Assembly: GCA_020355945.1 (NCBI GenBank)
Contig: CP070627.1
Span: forward strand, 8,458,013-8,464,664
DNA from: Candidatus Aminicenantota bacterium
Lineage (GTDB): Bacteria > Acidobacteriota > Aminicenantia > UBA2199
DNA length: 6,652 nucleotides
Reading direction: 5' to 3'
The translations under genes and the position numbers were made by a program. Positions within the stretch are counted from its first letter, which is position 1. Every line of letters starts with the position of its first letter. This document shows, in pieces, positions 1 through 5,306 of the stretch. The notes beneath the pieces are model-generated. The model was given only the letters and a program-made list of their open reading frames with translations, did no database searches and was not told the DNA's origin.

Positions 1-45
1 TCATACTTTATTTGACATTACCCCTTTTGTAGTCTTTTAAAAGGC

Positions 46-54
46 ATTATAGCA
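46..54 (-). promoter_or_regulatory. Extended -10 promoter firing out of the left edge
   Basis: Read on the minus strand, positions 54-46 are TGCTATAAT, a perfect extended -10 element (TGn followed by TATAAT). No good -35 box lies 17 bp upstream (TTTAAT), which is tolerable for an extended -10 promoter. A transcript would begin near position 39 and run off the left edge. It first meets AAAGGGGTA followed by an ATG at 18-16, but that frame stops after five codons (MSNKV). The true target is therefore outside the window or is an RNA. Seen: the motif. Inferred: that it is active. Confidence 0.4.
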
Positions 55-65
55 CAAAACTAATT

Positions 66-87
66 CAAATTAAATACCTGACCCCAT
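66..87 (-). repeat. ATGGGG..CAGGTATTTA dispersed repeat, copy 1
   Basis: This is the inverted-orientation partner of the repeat at 3029-3051, sitting between the leftward extended -10 promoter and the toxin operon. No coding sequence accompanies it within the window. Confidence 0.4.
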
Positions 88-96
88 ATACTAGAT

Positions 97-124
97 AAAA
101 AAATCTCAATATTGCGATTTTTTT
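97..124. terminator. AT-rich hairpin with flanking A and T runs
   Basis: AAAAAATC (98-105) pairs with GATTTTTT (116-123) around an AATATT-containing loop, with one internal mismatch. This resembles a weak bidirectional terminator that would isolate the toxin operon from upstream transcription. Its loop carries the first copy of AATATTGC, repeated inside the downstream promoter, so it may instead be part of the operator. Confidence 0.35.
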
Positions 125-125
125 C

Positions 126-154
126 TTGACTTTTTATAGTAATATTGCTATATT
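126..154 (+). promoter_or_regulatory. Promoter of the toxin/antitoxin/protease operon
   Basis: TTGACT (126-131) and TATATT (149-154) are separated by 17 bp, a good sigma-70-type promoter. It lies upstream of the first gene (start 186), giving a leader of about 25 nt that contains AGGAG at 172-176, nine bases before the TTG start codon. It is the only clear promoter for the three tightly packed + strand genes that follow. Confidence 0.65.
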
Positions 155-155
155 A
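140..155. promoter_or_regulatory. Candidate antitoxin operator over the -10 box
   Basis: A perfect inverted repeat TAATAT-TGCT-ATATTA covers 140-155, overlapping the -10 element. The 8-mer AATATTGC inside it (141-148) also occurs at 108-115, exactly 33 bp (about three helical turns) upstream. HigA-type Xre antitoxins usually repress their own promoter through short palindromes near the -10, so this is a natural candidate site. The arms are AT-rich, so chance cannot be excluded. Confidence 0.4.
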
Positions 156-185
156 TAGGATAAAACTCTTTAGGAGAAAAGTGGG

Positions 186-554
186 TTGCCAAAAACAGAA
201 GTTTTGATTTTTGCTGAAAAGGACGGCCAGTCGCCCTTTTTACAATGGTTAGATAAGCAGCCGCCGAAAGTACAAGATAAATGTATTGTGTTCATCGAAC
301 GTTTGGAAGAATATGGGCATGAACTACGACGACCGCAAGCAGATTATTTGGAAGACGGAATTTACGAATTGCGCGTGAATAGACAGGGAATAAATTATCG
401 GATTCTTTATTTCTTCCATGAAAAGCAAGCGATTATTTCGCACGGATTTGTAAAACAGGAGGATAAAGTGCCAGAGAAGGAGATAAATGATGCACTAAAA
501 AACAAAACGAGGTTTTTGGCCAATCCTGAAAAACATAAATATAAGGAGGAATAA
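186..554 (+). CDS. HigB/Gp49-family (RelE-fold) toxin
   Basis: This 122-residue protein matches the phage Gp49-like / DUF891 group of HigB toxins, which are RelE-fold ribosome-dependent mRNA endonucleases acting in the cytosol. Visible family marks are GQSPFLQWLDK near residues 14-24, the ledGIYELRV stretch (about 56-64), YRILYFF (71-77) and HGFVKQ followed by K-x-P (86-96). Length is normal for the family. The start is TTG at 186, supported by AGGAG at 172-176; upstream ATG or GTG candidates are out of frame. The stop lies two bases before the next gene, so toxin precedes antitoxin, as in other higBA loci. The catalytic residues of this subgroup are not well enough known for me to confirm activity. 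The family call is strong; toxicity is inferred. Confidence 0.88.
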   Translation: MPKTEVLIFAEKDGQSPFLQWLDKQPPKVQDKCIVFIERLEEYGHELRRPQADYLEDGIYELRVNRQGINYRILYFFHEKQAIISHGFVKQEDKVPEKEINDALKNKTRFLANPEKHKYKEE

Positions 555-556
555 GC

Positions 557-1225
557 ATGAAAGAGAATAAAGAGAAAGCAAATGCTGTCAAAGTCCTCCA
601 TCATCGCTACATCAAAGATCAGCCTGAACGGAAAGCATCTTTACAGGAAGAGAGAATCAAAGCACAGGTCGCTCAACTAATTTATGACCTCCGTAAAGAT
701 GCAGGTTTGACTCAGCAGCAGCTTGCCGAAATGATTGGAACGACTCAATCTGTCATCAGTCGATTAGAAGATTCCGATTACGAAGGGCATTCTCTCACGA
801 TGCTGGAAAGAATTGCAAAGGCGTTGAATAGTCAGATAAGAATACATGCGGTGGAAGTAAATTCAAAAGCTACTCCCATCCGGCATGCATTCCAGGTTTT
901 AGTAAGGGCACTAAGGAAAAAACATGGTCTTAATGTGGAACAACTTGCTCAAGAACTTGAAATAGAACCCGCGTATGTGATTGAGTTAGAACAAAATAGC
1001 TCCCATAGGCCTTCGCCAATGATTTTATACAAGTTGAGTAGATATTTCAAAATACCTCAAGCTAAATTAAATTTTCTAGCCGGAGCGTCGAAAGAAATTC
1101 CACCAGACTTTCAAATCCAGGCATCACAATTTGCTGCTCAATCTGAGTCCTTTTCTAAATTGACAAAAGATGAAAAGAAGTTATTGGATGATTTTGTCAG
1201 ATTTTTACGACAGGAGTCTGTATGA
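557..1225 (+). CDS. HigA-like antitoxin with two Xre helix-turn-helix domains
   Basis: This 222-residue DNA-binding protein begins at ATG 557 with AGGAGG at 544-549, inside the 3' end of the toxin gene, implying coupled translation. The first half is a classical HigA antitoxin: an N-terminal extension, then an Xre HTH with LTQQQLAEMIGTTQSVISRL at residues 51-70. A second HTH-like domain follows (about 112-166, LNVEQLAQELEIEPAYVIEL at 125-144). The tail (about 198-219, SKLTKDEKKLLDDFVRFLRQ) resembles the C-terminus of Xre regulators paired with ImmA/IrrE proteases. Ordinary HigA proteins are about 90-120 residues, so this is roughly double length. Expected roles are toxin neutralisation and autorepression; the second half probably contacts or is cleaved by the next gene's protease. 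Domain calls are from sequence; the functional split is inferred. Confidence 0.85.
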   Translation: MKENKEKANAVKVLHHRYIKDQPERKASLQEERIKAQVAQLIYDLRKDAGLTQQQLAEMIGTTQSVISRLEDSDYEGHSLTMLERIAKALNSQIRIHAVEVNSKATPIRHAFQVLVRALRKKHGLNVEQLAQELEIEPAYVIELEQNSSHRPSPMILYKLSRYFKIPQAKLNFLAGASKEIPPDFQIQASQFAAQSESFSKLTKDEKKLLDDFVRFLRQESV

Positions 1226-1228
1226 AAA

Positions 1229-2167
1229 ATGGACAAATTCACAAAAGTTGAAATAGAAAAAGAAAATACTAAAATATTAAGAGAAATAGGAATTAAAAAA
1301 CCTCTTGCTCGAGTTGAAGACATTCTTGAATTTTTGGAATTGCATCGGCGGTTTTATAATATTGTAGATCAGAATTTATTGCAGCGATTCTGGTACAAAG
1401 TAGAAGTTCAAAAATTTAAACTTTTTAAACTGATGAGAAAGGTAAAACTTGTAGCAATGTGGTTCCCAAATGAATCCGAAATTTATATTGACTCTACTCT
1501 GCCTGATCCAAAACAAAAATGGGCAACTCACCATGAAATAGAGCATAGAATTCTTCCATGGCATCGATCTTTTTATTTAGGCGACACAGTTCAAACTCTT
1601 GATCCAAATTACCAGCAAATGTTGGAAGCAGAAGCGAATTTTGGCGCTTCATATCTAATGTTTTGTGGTGACCTGTTCAAAAAAGAAGCATTAGACACGA
1701 AAGCAGAATGGGACAGTATTCTTTTATTAAGTAAGCGATACGAAAATTCCCTGGTAACTACTTTAAGGAGATATGTAAACACCACCCATGATATTCCAAT
1801 GGCAGCATTTGTAAGCACACCAAATTGGCTTGAAAAACTCGATGATCAAAAAAACAGATGCCGTATCTTTGACAGATCCGATAAGTTTAAAGAACAATTT
1901 GGCAATGTTCATCCAGGTACCCTACTATCAAAGATTGATGAAAATACTACGAGAAGGCGAGGTGGCCCAATAGGGGACTTCAGCTTATCCCTGGAGGATG
2001 TAAATGGTAACCATCATGAGTTTCGCGCAGAGTCTTTTTTTAATAGCCATTACGTATTAACACTCATTGTTCACAAGATAAAGCTTGAATTCTTTAACAA
2101 TATTATTGCCTTTCCTTGCCGTTCAGATAAACTGATCCACTCATCTAACATCAGAAAATCCCCTTAA
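1229..2167 (+). CDS. ImmA/IrrE-family zinc metallopeptidase
   Basis: This 312-residue protein has an intact HExxH zinc motif, HEIEH at residues 102-106 in the context KWATHHEIEHRILPWH. A downstream EAEANFGASYLM stretch at about 133-144 probably supplies the third zinc ligand (E135). This is the pattern of the ImmA/IrrE (DUF955, COG2856) peptidases, which cleave or modulate a partner Xre repressor, for example ICEBs1 ImmA acting on ImmR and Deinococcus IrrE acting on DdrO. The start ATG lies three bases after the antitoxin stop, with GGAG at 1213-1216, about 12 bases upstream and therefore a little far. The C-terminal domain ends with NHHEFRAESFF and a hydrophobic VLTLIV segment, then a basic tail of about 35 residues that may be lineage-specific. 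No clear terminator follows. The substrate is most likely the product of the preceding gene, which is inferred from position. Confidence 0.85.
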   Translation: MDKFTKVEIEKENTKILREIGIKKPLARVEDILEFLELHRRFYNIVDQNLLQRFWYKVEVQKFKLFKLMRKVKLVAMWFPNESEIYIDSTLPDPKQKWATHHEIEHRILPWHRSFYLGDTVQTLDPNYQQMLEAEANFGASYLMFCGDLFKKEALDTKAEWDSILLLSKRYENSLVTTLRRYVNTTHDIPMAAFVSTPNWLEKLDDQKNRCRIFDRSDKFKEQFGNVHPGTLLSKIDENTTRRRGGPIGDFSLSLEDVNGNHHEFRAESFFNSHYVLTLIVHKIKLEFFNNIIAFPCRSDKLIHSSNIRKSP

Positions 2168-2306
2168 AATCTCATAGATGGCCTTTCTTTTCTATATTTT
2201 GTATATTTTGCTGATCTATTTAAATATAAAAATATTTCTTTTAAAATATTCCTTACAATGTTACGATTAAAAAACGATTTATCTATTTGTTCCAGGAGGG
2301 TTAAAC
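2168..2306. other. AT-rich spacer before the cupin gene
   Basis: This intergenic stretch contains an inverted repeat AAATAT-AAAA-ATATTT at 2222-2237 and several TTG/TATA-like words. None gives a convincing -35/-10 pair with 16-18 bp spacing. It probably carries the cupin promoter, but I cannot place it. Confidence 0.3.
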
Positions 2307-2678
2307 ATGACGACCGAATCCAAATACTCCATTAGCACAAAAGTAGAATTTTCACCGCTGCAAGTCATTGATATTCCCAGGCTAATTGATACGTGCCAGG
2401 AGAAGTGGCAAAATCTATCTTTGTGCCTGGTCAACGACAGTGTTGTTCGACTTGGTGTAATCCAGGGGGAGTTTCATTGGCACAAACATGACCAGGAAGA
2501 TGAATTTTTTTACGTCATCAATGGTTTACTTAACATTGATTTAGAAGAAAAAACAATTGAATTGAAACCCCAGCATGGATTTACGGTGCCAAAAGGTGTA
2601 TTGCATCGAACCAGGGCCCCAGAACGTACGTCCATCTTGATGATTGAAAAGAGCACTGTTACACCCACCGGCGATTAA
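2307..2678 (+). CDS. Small single-domain cupin protein
   Basis: This 123-residue protein is a compact cupin beta-barrel. Motif 1 is complete: H59, H61 and E66 in HWHKHDQEDEFFYVING (57-73), with the usual G six residues after the Glu. Motif 2 follows as GFTVPKGVLH (91-100) with H100. These four residues form the standard metal site. The start ATG has GGAGGG at 2295-2300, six bases upstream. Such small cupins include isomerases, dioxygenases and sugar- or ligand-binding proteins; the sequence does not reveal the substrate. It lies 139 bp after the protease gene on the same strand, so it may be co-transcribed or separate. The gene looks intact. Confidence 0.88.
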   Translation: MTTESKYSISTKVEFSPLQVIDIPRLIDTCQEKWQNLSLCLVNDSVVRLGVIQGEFHWHKHDQEDEFFYVINGLLNIDLEEKTIELKPQHGFTVPKGVLHRTRAPERTSILMIEKSTVTPTGD

Positions 2679-2744
2679 GAAGATTAATTTGCCAGAATGC
2701 CTGGGCGTTCCCTGTAAAACCATCTTTGTGTAAGGGCGTGACCA

Positions 2745-2761
2745 TTGTTCTCATCAAACAA
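2745..2761. repeat. 17-bp direct repeat TTGTTCTCATCAAACAA, copy 1
   Basis: This is the partner of the exact copy at 5329-5345, in the same orientation and about 2.6 kb apart. It sits just beyond the stop of the nuclease fragment at 2765. The minus strand from 2761 stays open in the fragment's frame to TAA at 2686-2684. Confidence 0.5.
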
Positions 2762-2764
2762 AGA

Positions 2765-3035
2765 TCAGGATGAACCCTCTAACCACTTCTCATCTTCACT
2801 GCAAGCAATTCCTTTCTCGCTGCAGTAAGCTCCCGCCTCCTTTGTAAAACCACAGCGGGAAAAAATAAAACCCACCAAACGCTCTATATTCTCAAGCTTT
2901 TTCACCCCTGAAAATTTCTTCTCGAATTCCATCACCTCTTCTTTAGAAAATTTCTTGACCTCCCTGCTCTTAACCTCTCCAATAATCGAATAATCACCCG
3001 GATTCTCAGCAGGGGCAAGGAAAAGAAGATGGGGG
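2765..3035 (-). pseudogene. C-terminal fragment of a PD-(D/E)XK nuclease-like gene
   Basis: Minus-strand reading from about 3035 to a TGA at 2767-2765 gives roughly 89 uninterrupted codons. They contain LLFLAPAENPGDYSIIGEVK, then SREVKKFSKEEVMEFEKKF, a GFIFSRCGFTKEAGAY segment and the end DEKWLEGSS. The D...GEVK signature followed by an iFSRCGFTKEA strand-helix is typical of PD-(D/E)XK nuclease-like domains of the DUF3782 / predicted-endonuclease type. An ATG exists only after the catalytic motif (2932), and the 5' end runs into an ATGGGG..CAGGTATTTA repeat at 3029-3051, where the frame has no start. It is therefore a truncated remnant. A second fragment of a homologous gene lies at 4450-4619. 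After the TGA the same frame stays open to 2684 (LFDENNGHALTQ...), so the stop may itself be a mutation. Confidence 0.6.
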
Positions 3036-3051
3036 GACAGGTATTTATTTG
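3029..3051 (+). repeat. ATGGGG..CAGGTATTTA dispersed repeat, copy 2
   Basis: The + strand here reads ATGGGGGGACAGGTATTTA then TTTG. It matches, with small changes, the minus strand at 87-66 (ATGGGGTCAGGTATTTAA then TTTG). A weaker relative, ATGGGGCCAGG, is at 4632-4642. The copy marks the broken 5' end of the nuclease fragment. From memory, similar sequences occur beside REP/IS200-like transposases, but no transposase is visible here. Confidence 0.45.
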
Positions 3052-3255
3052 CATATCACCTCAGGTACACACAATTCCAGTTACCGGGGCACTGCTGCAC
3101 TCAGACGGTTTCATTCCCCCTTTATTAATGGCGAGCGACACCCCGTTAACTGCCTGGAGGATAGATAGGAAGGGTAGAAGAAATTTTTTTTGAACAAAAT
3201 GTACAAAATGTAAATCCGTTTAAGTCTGTGGCTAAAAAATAGACAGTGACTTTAG

Positions 3256-3290
3256 GAATCCCGGTTGAAATCCTTCCAGGGGATTTTTTT
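3256..3290 (+). terminator. Orphan terminator-like hairpin (+ strand)
   Basis: AATCCCGG (3257-3264) pairs with CC plus GGGATT (3276-3284, with a two-base bulge), followed by seven T residues. No + strand gene ends here; the nearest, the cupin, stops about 580 bp upstream. It may terminate a small RNA, be a leftover of a deleted gene, or simply shield the region. Confidence 0.4.
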
Positions 3291-3329
3291 GAATTTGAGG
3301 AAAAAAGGAAAAGAAAATAGAAAAAAGAG

Positions 3330-3356
3330 AACTTTCCGGTCTGGCTGCGGAGAGTT
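3330..3356. terminator. Bidirectional terminator downstream of the Rpn gene
   Basis: AACTTTCCG (3330-3338) and CGGAGAGTT (3348-3356) form a 9-bp stem with one wobble or mismatch position and a 9-nt loop. T runs follow in both orientations: 3355-3360 on +, and CTCTTTTTT on the minus strand. It lies about 45 bp after the Rpn stop codon and should end that transcript. Confidence 0.7.
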
Positions 3357-3400
3357 TTTTATGATGTAAACCCGTGTCGCAAGTGCTGATCAAGCAGGGG

Positions 3401-4348
3401 TCAAGCGGCAGCGGTCTCTTTTTGTTCTTGTATTTTTTCTTTAAATTCTTTGATTTGATCGGCAGTAAAGCCGGTAACTTTAGAAATAAAATCTATAGAT
3501 GCTCCTTCTCGCAGCATATTCATCACCACATCCCATTTAGTTTTATCAATTATTTTTTCAGCGATAGTAGCCATAATTTCACCTCCCTCGCTAAATTCTT
3601 TTGAAACCGTTATTTCGATTTCCTCGTTGTCCAGGTTACCCGCTGTGCTAACCAGGTAATTGATCAGCGTTACCAGGTAATCTAAAGCGGTATTTTTATT
3701 CTTAATTTCTTTAAATAATTGAATAATCTCCGGCAGTTTATTTTTTATGGTTGGTTTAAAGATGTATTTAAGAGTCATTAGCAGGATTTGTAGAATGGGA
3801 ATACCTTTGATATCTTTATCCGATTTGTGTGAGATATCCAGCAGAAGGTACTTGAAATCCGGGATAAATGCTTTCAACGGACCAGGCTCATTAAACAATT
3901 TGGAAAAGTGGGTACCAAGGTTCCATTTACTTTTCCCATGGTAAAGCACCAGGGGGATAACCGGGGGTAGATATTTTGCTTTGTCATGATTTGCCAGGTA
4001 AAGGTCCCACACATGAACCATATATTTAAGCGCCTGCAATGCGGTATAACGGGCTGGCCAGCTTTTATGTTCCAGCAGCAAAAAGATAAAACCATCGATC
4101 TTGTTCTTGAAATTCACTTTATATAAAAAATCCGAATAATATTTCGATAGTGTTTCATCCACGAATTTTTCTTTCATGTATTCAAGGGAATCCAGGTCCA
4201 GCAGATCGGTGATTTTCCCGGGAAGGTATTCACGGAATAAGCTCTTAGCAGTGTCTATTTCCTGGAGGAATTTTTGCACTGTCTTGTCATGAGGGGAATT
4301 GACTTCTAATTTGCCGGTAGTTTCGGTATCTTCATTTTTGTTAGTCAT
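3401..4348 (-). CDS. Rpn-family recombination-promoting nuclease (YhgA-like, Transposase_31)
   Basis: This 315-residue protein belongs to the Rpn/YhgA family, PD-(D/E)XK endonucleases linked to RecA-independent recombination and phage defence. Family marks, numbered from the ATG at 4348, are SPHDKTVQKFL near 18-28, DLDSLEYMKEKFVDETLSKY (51-70), then SDFLYKV with D73, LLLEHKSWP with E93 and K95 forming D...ExK, and IPLVLYHGKSKWN near 131-143. The length is normal and there is no interruption. The start is chosen at one of two adjacent ATG codons (4351 or 4348). An upstream in-frame TTG at 4399 would place the promoter inside the coding region and has no ribosome binding site. The gene forms a self-contained unit with its own promoter and terminator, set between two decayed pieces of homologous nuclease genes. 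The family call is firm. Confidence 0.87.
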   Translation of the reverse strand: MTNKNEDTETTGKLEVNSPHDKTVQKFLQEIDTAKSLFREYLPGKITDLLDLDSLEYMKEKFVDETLSKYYSDFLYKVNFKNKIDGFIFLLLEHKSWPARYTALQALKYMVHVWDLYLANHDKAKYLPPVIPLVLYHGKSKWNLGTHFSKLFNEPGPLKAFIPDFKYLLLDISHKSDKDIKGIPILQILLMTLKYIFKPTIKNKLPEIIQLFKEIKNKNTALDYLVTLINYLVSTAGNLDNEEIEITVSKEFSEGGEIMATIAEKIIDKTKWDVVMNMLREGASIDFISKVTGFTADQIKEFKEKIQEQKETAAA

Positions 4349-4355
4349 CATTAAA

Positions 4356-4384
4356 ATTATAATTTGCACCCGGGCATTTGTCAA
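4356..4384 (-). promoter_or_regulatory. Perfect consensus promoter for a leaderless Rpn mRNA
   Basis: On the minus strand, TTGACA (4384-4379) and TATAAT (4361-4356) are exactly 17 bp apart, identical to the sigma-70 consensus in both boxes. The expected start of transcription is about position 4349-4348, the first base of the second of two tandem ATG codons. There is no Shine-Dalgarno sequence, which argues for leaderless translation. Confidence 0.75.
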
Positions 4385-4449
4385 TTTAAAATTCACCAAT
4401 TTTGATTTTTTTTGTTACGGGTTTTCACTTTTCAGCTATAAATACGAAC

Positions 4450-4619
4450 TTACCCCATGCTTTTCATCTCTCCCACAATCGAATAATCTGCCAGGGACTG
4501 AGAACGGGCGAAAATATCAACGCTAAGACTCCACGGTATCGATAGTTTGATGTTCCCTGGTTGATGATATCCGCTTTGGCCAGGCAAATTATTTCTTTTG
4601 TATCGTATTGCAAGAAAAA
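4450..4619 (-). pseudogene. N-terminal/catalytic fragment of a second PD-(D/E)XK nuclease-like gene
   Basis: Two minus-strand frames give protein-like sequence. The first (4619 to about 4531) reads YDTKEIICLAKADIINQGTS then NYRYRG. The second, offset by one base from about 4530, reads SLSVDIFARSQSLADYSIVG then EMKSMG and stops at 4452-4450. The D-x15-E-x-K pattern (VDIF...GEMK) matches the catalytic core of PD-(D/E)XK nucleases and aligns with the fragment at 2765-3035. DNA identity over the core (4488-4456 versus 2995-2963) is about 27 of 33 bases. Both a frameshift and loss of everything after MKS show it is dead. Its truncation lies about 65 bp from the Rpn promoter. Confidence 0.55.
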
Positions 4620-4692
4620 ATGGGCTAAAAAATGGGGCCAGGCTAGAAGTTCACGGTTTCTATCTTACGAATCTATGGGATATCAATTGTTA

Positions 4693-4989
4693 TCAAACGC
4701 CAATTGTTTTCAACTTTTGTCTGAACGGACCTTCAGGGTCAGCCGACGGACTAAAATAATACGTATTGCTCCTCTTTTTGGGCATTCCCGCTAATTCAGC
4801 CAGGATAGATATCTTTGCCTCATCAACAATTTTTTGGATGATCTCTTTTTTGCCCTCCCTGGTTCTAGTTATATACCCAGGTAATACCAATAAATTTGAT
4901 TGATGGTGATTTGCGGCAAACATGGCAGCTTCATTCAAGAATAAGCCCCCCTCTTCATCCTTCTTAACCGATATGATGCTAATTTTCAT
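4693..4989 (-). CDS. 98-residue protein, possibly a truncated nitrilase-like fold
   Basis: The start is well supported: AAGGAGA at 5003-4997, seven bases before ATG 4989. The protein starts with a beta-strand-like MKISIISV, then LFLNEAAMFAANHHQSNLLV and LPGYI, a helix EIIQKIVDEAKISILAELAG and SNTYYFSP. This order resembles the first 90 residues of carbon-nitrogen hydrolases (nitrilase superfamily). The normal catalytic Glu after LP is Gly here (residue 38), and the Lys and Cys of the triad would lie beyond the stop. It is either a decayed N-terminal piece or a small protein of unknown role. The family link is weak and not to be relied on. The DNA just downstream is unrelated pseudogene material. 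Confidence 0.5.
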   Translation of the reverse strand: MKISIISVKKDEEGGLFLNEAAMFAANHHQSNLLVLPGYITRTREGKKEIIQKIVDEAKISILAELAGMPKKRSNTYYFSPSADPEGPFRQKLKTIGV

Positions 4990-5023
4990 TTTATCTTCTC
5001 CTTATTTCGAATCGTTTTTTCTA

Positions 5024-5131
5024 TTACATAACAATCATACTTTGAAGATGTTTTCTTATCTGTGTTTCTAACATCTCTCTTTCTACTTCGTAATAGACAA
5101 ACAGCTTGCCATCATATATAATACGTTCCAT
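5024..5131 (-). CDS. Small 35-residue ORF upstream of the 98-residue gene
   Basis: ATG at 5131 is preceded by AAGGA (5143-5139) with seven bases of spacing. The product begins MERIIYDGKLFVYYEVEREM and continues with a charged helix, ending IVM. The codon pattern and charged composition look protein-like. It ends 34 bp before the next gene on the same strand, so the two could be co-transcribed. I do not recognise it; it could be the remnant of a larger protein. Confidence 0.4.
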   Translation of the reverse strand: MERIIYDGKLFVYYEVEREMLETQIRKHLQSMIVM

Positions 5132-5306
5132 TCAAGAATCCTTAACCGACGGCAGTGATAACGTTTTCGGTTGGCCGTTATTAAGCCATTTTAATACCAT
5201 AAAATGAAGAACAAAGCAACAAGCAACAAAACAATGTGCTTTTACGCTTTCATCGCTTTTCAGTTACACGGAGAATCTCAAAATGTTTGATTAGAAAAGC
5301 TCTTCA
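5132..5306. other. Spacer without a recognisable gene
   Basis: The stretch contains a CAA-rich low-complexity run (about 5212-5234) and a loose inverted repeat AACCGA/TCGGTT (5144-5149, 5167-5172). A weak minus-strand promoter (TTGCTT, 17 bp, TATTAA) could serve the 35-codon ORF. Nothing else is supported. Confidence 0.3.

Larger units (their letters stand above)
3052..3400. other. Non-coding spacer with two terminator-like hairpins
   Basis: No convincing gene was found on either strand. The stretch holds a tandem 9-bp repeat ACAAAATGT at 3194-3202 and 3203-3211, purine-rich runs at about 3291-3329, and two hairpins followed by T runs listed separately. It separates the Rpn gene from the nuclease fragment downstream. 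Confidence 0.4.

Noticed and set aside
407..604. 65-codon minus-strand frame across the toxin/antitoxin junction
   Set aside because: It lies antisense to two well-supported genes and has low-complexity, hydrophobic composition without a family match.
2541..2723. 60-codon minus-strand frame over the cupin 3' end
   Set aside because: It is antisense to the intact cupin and has no ribosome binding site; composition is typical of a shadow frame.
3747..3944. + strand frame inside the Rpn gene
   Set aside because: It is a shadow of the strongly supported Rpn coding sequence.
4349..4399. Extended Rpn start at the TTG of 4399
   Set aside because: It would put the perfect promoter inside the gene, has no ribosome binding site, and adds residues unlike the family N-terminus.
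3230..4633. GGCTAAAAAAT direct repeats (3230-3240 and 4623-4633) as target-site duplications around the Rpn unit
   Set aside because: The word is AT-rich and short, and the sites do not coincide with the fragment breakpoints; it may be chance.
4561..4794. 77-codon + strand frame
   Set aside because: It overlaps minus-strand pseudogene and gene sequence that has recognisable motifs; it has no motifs or start signal of its own.
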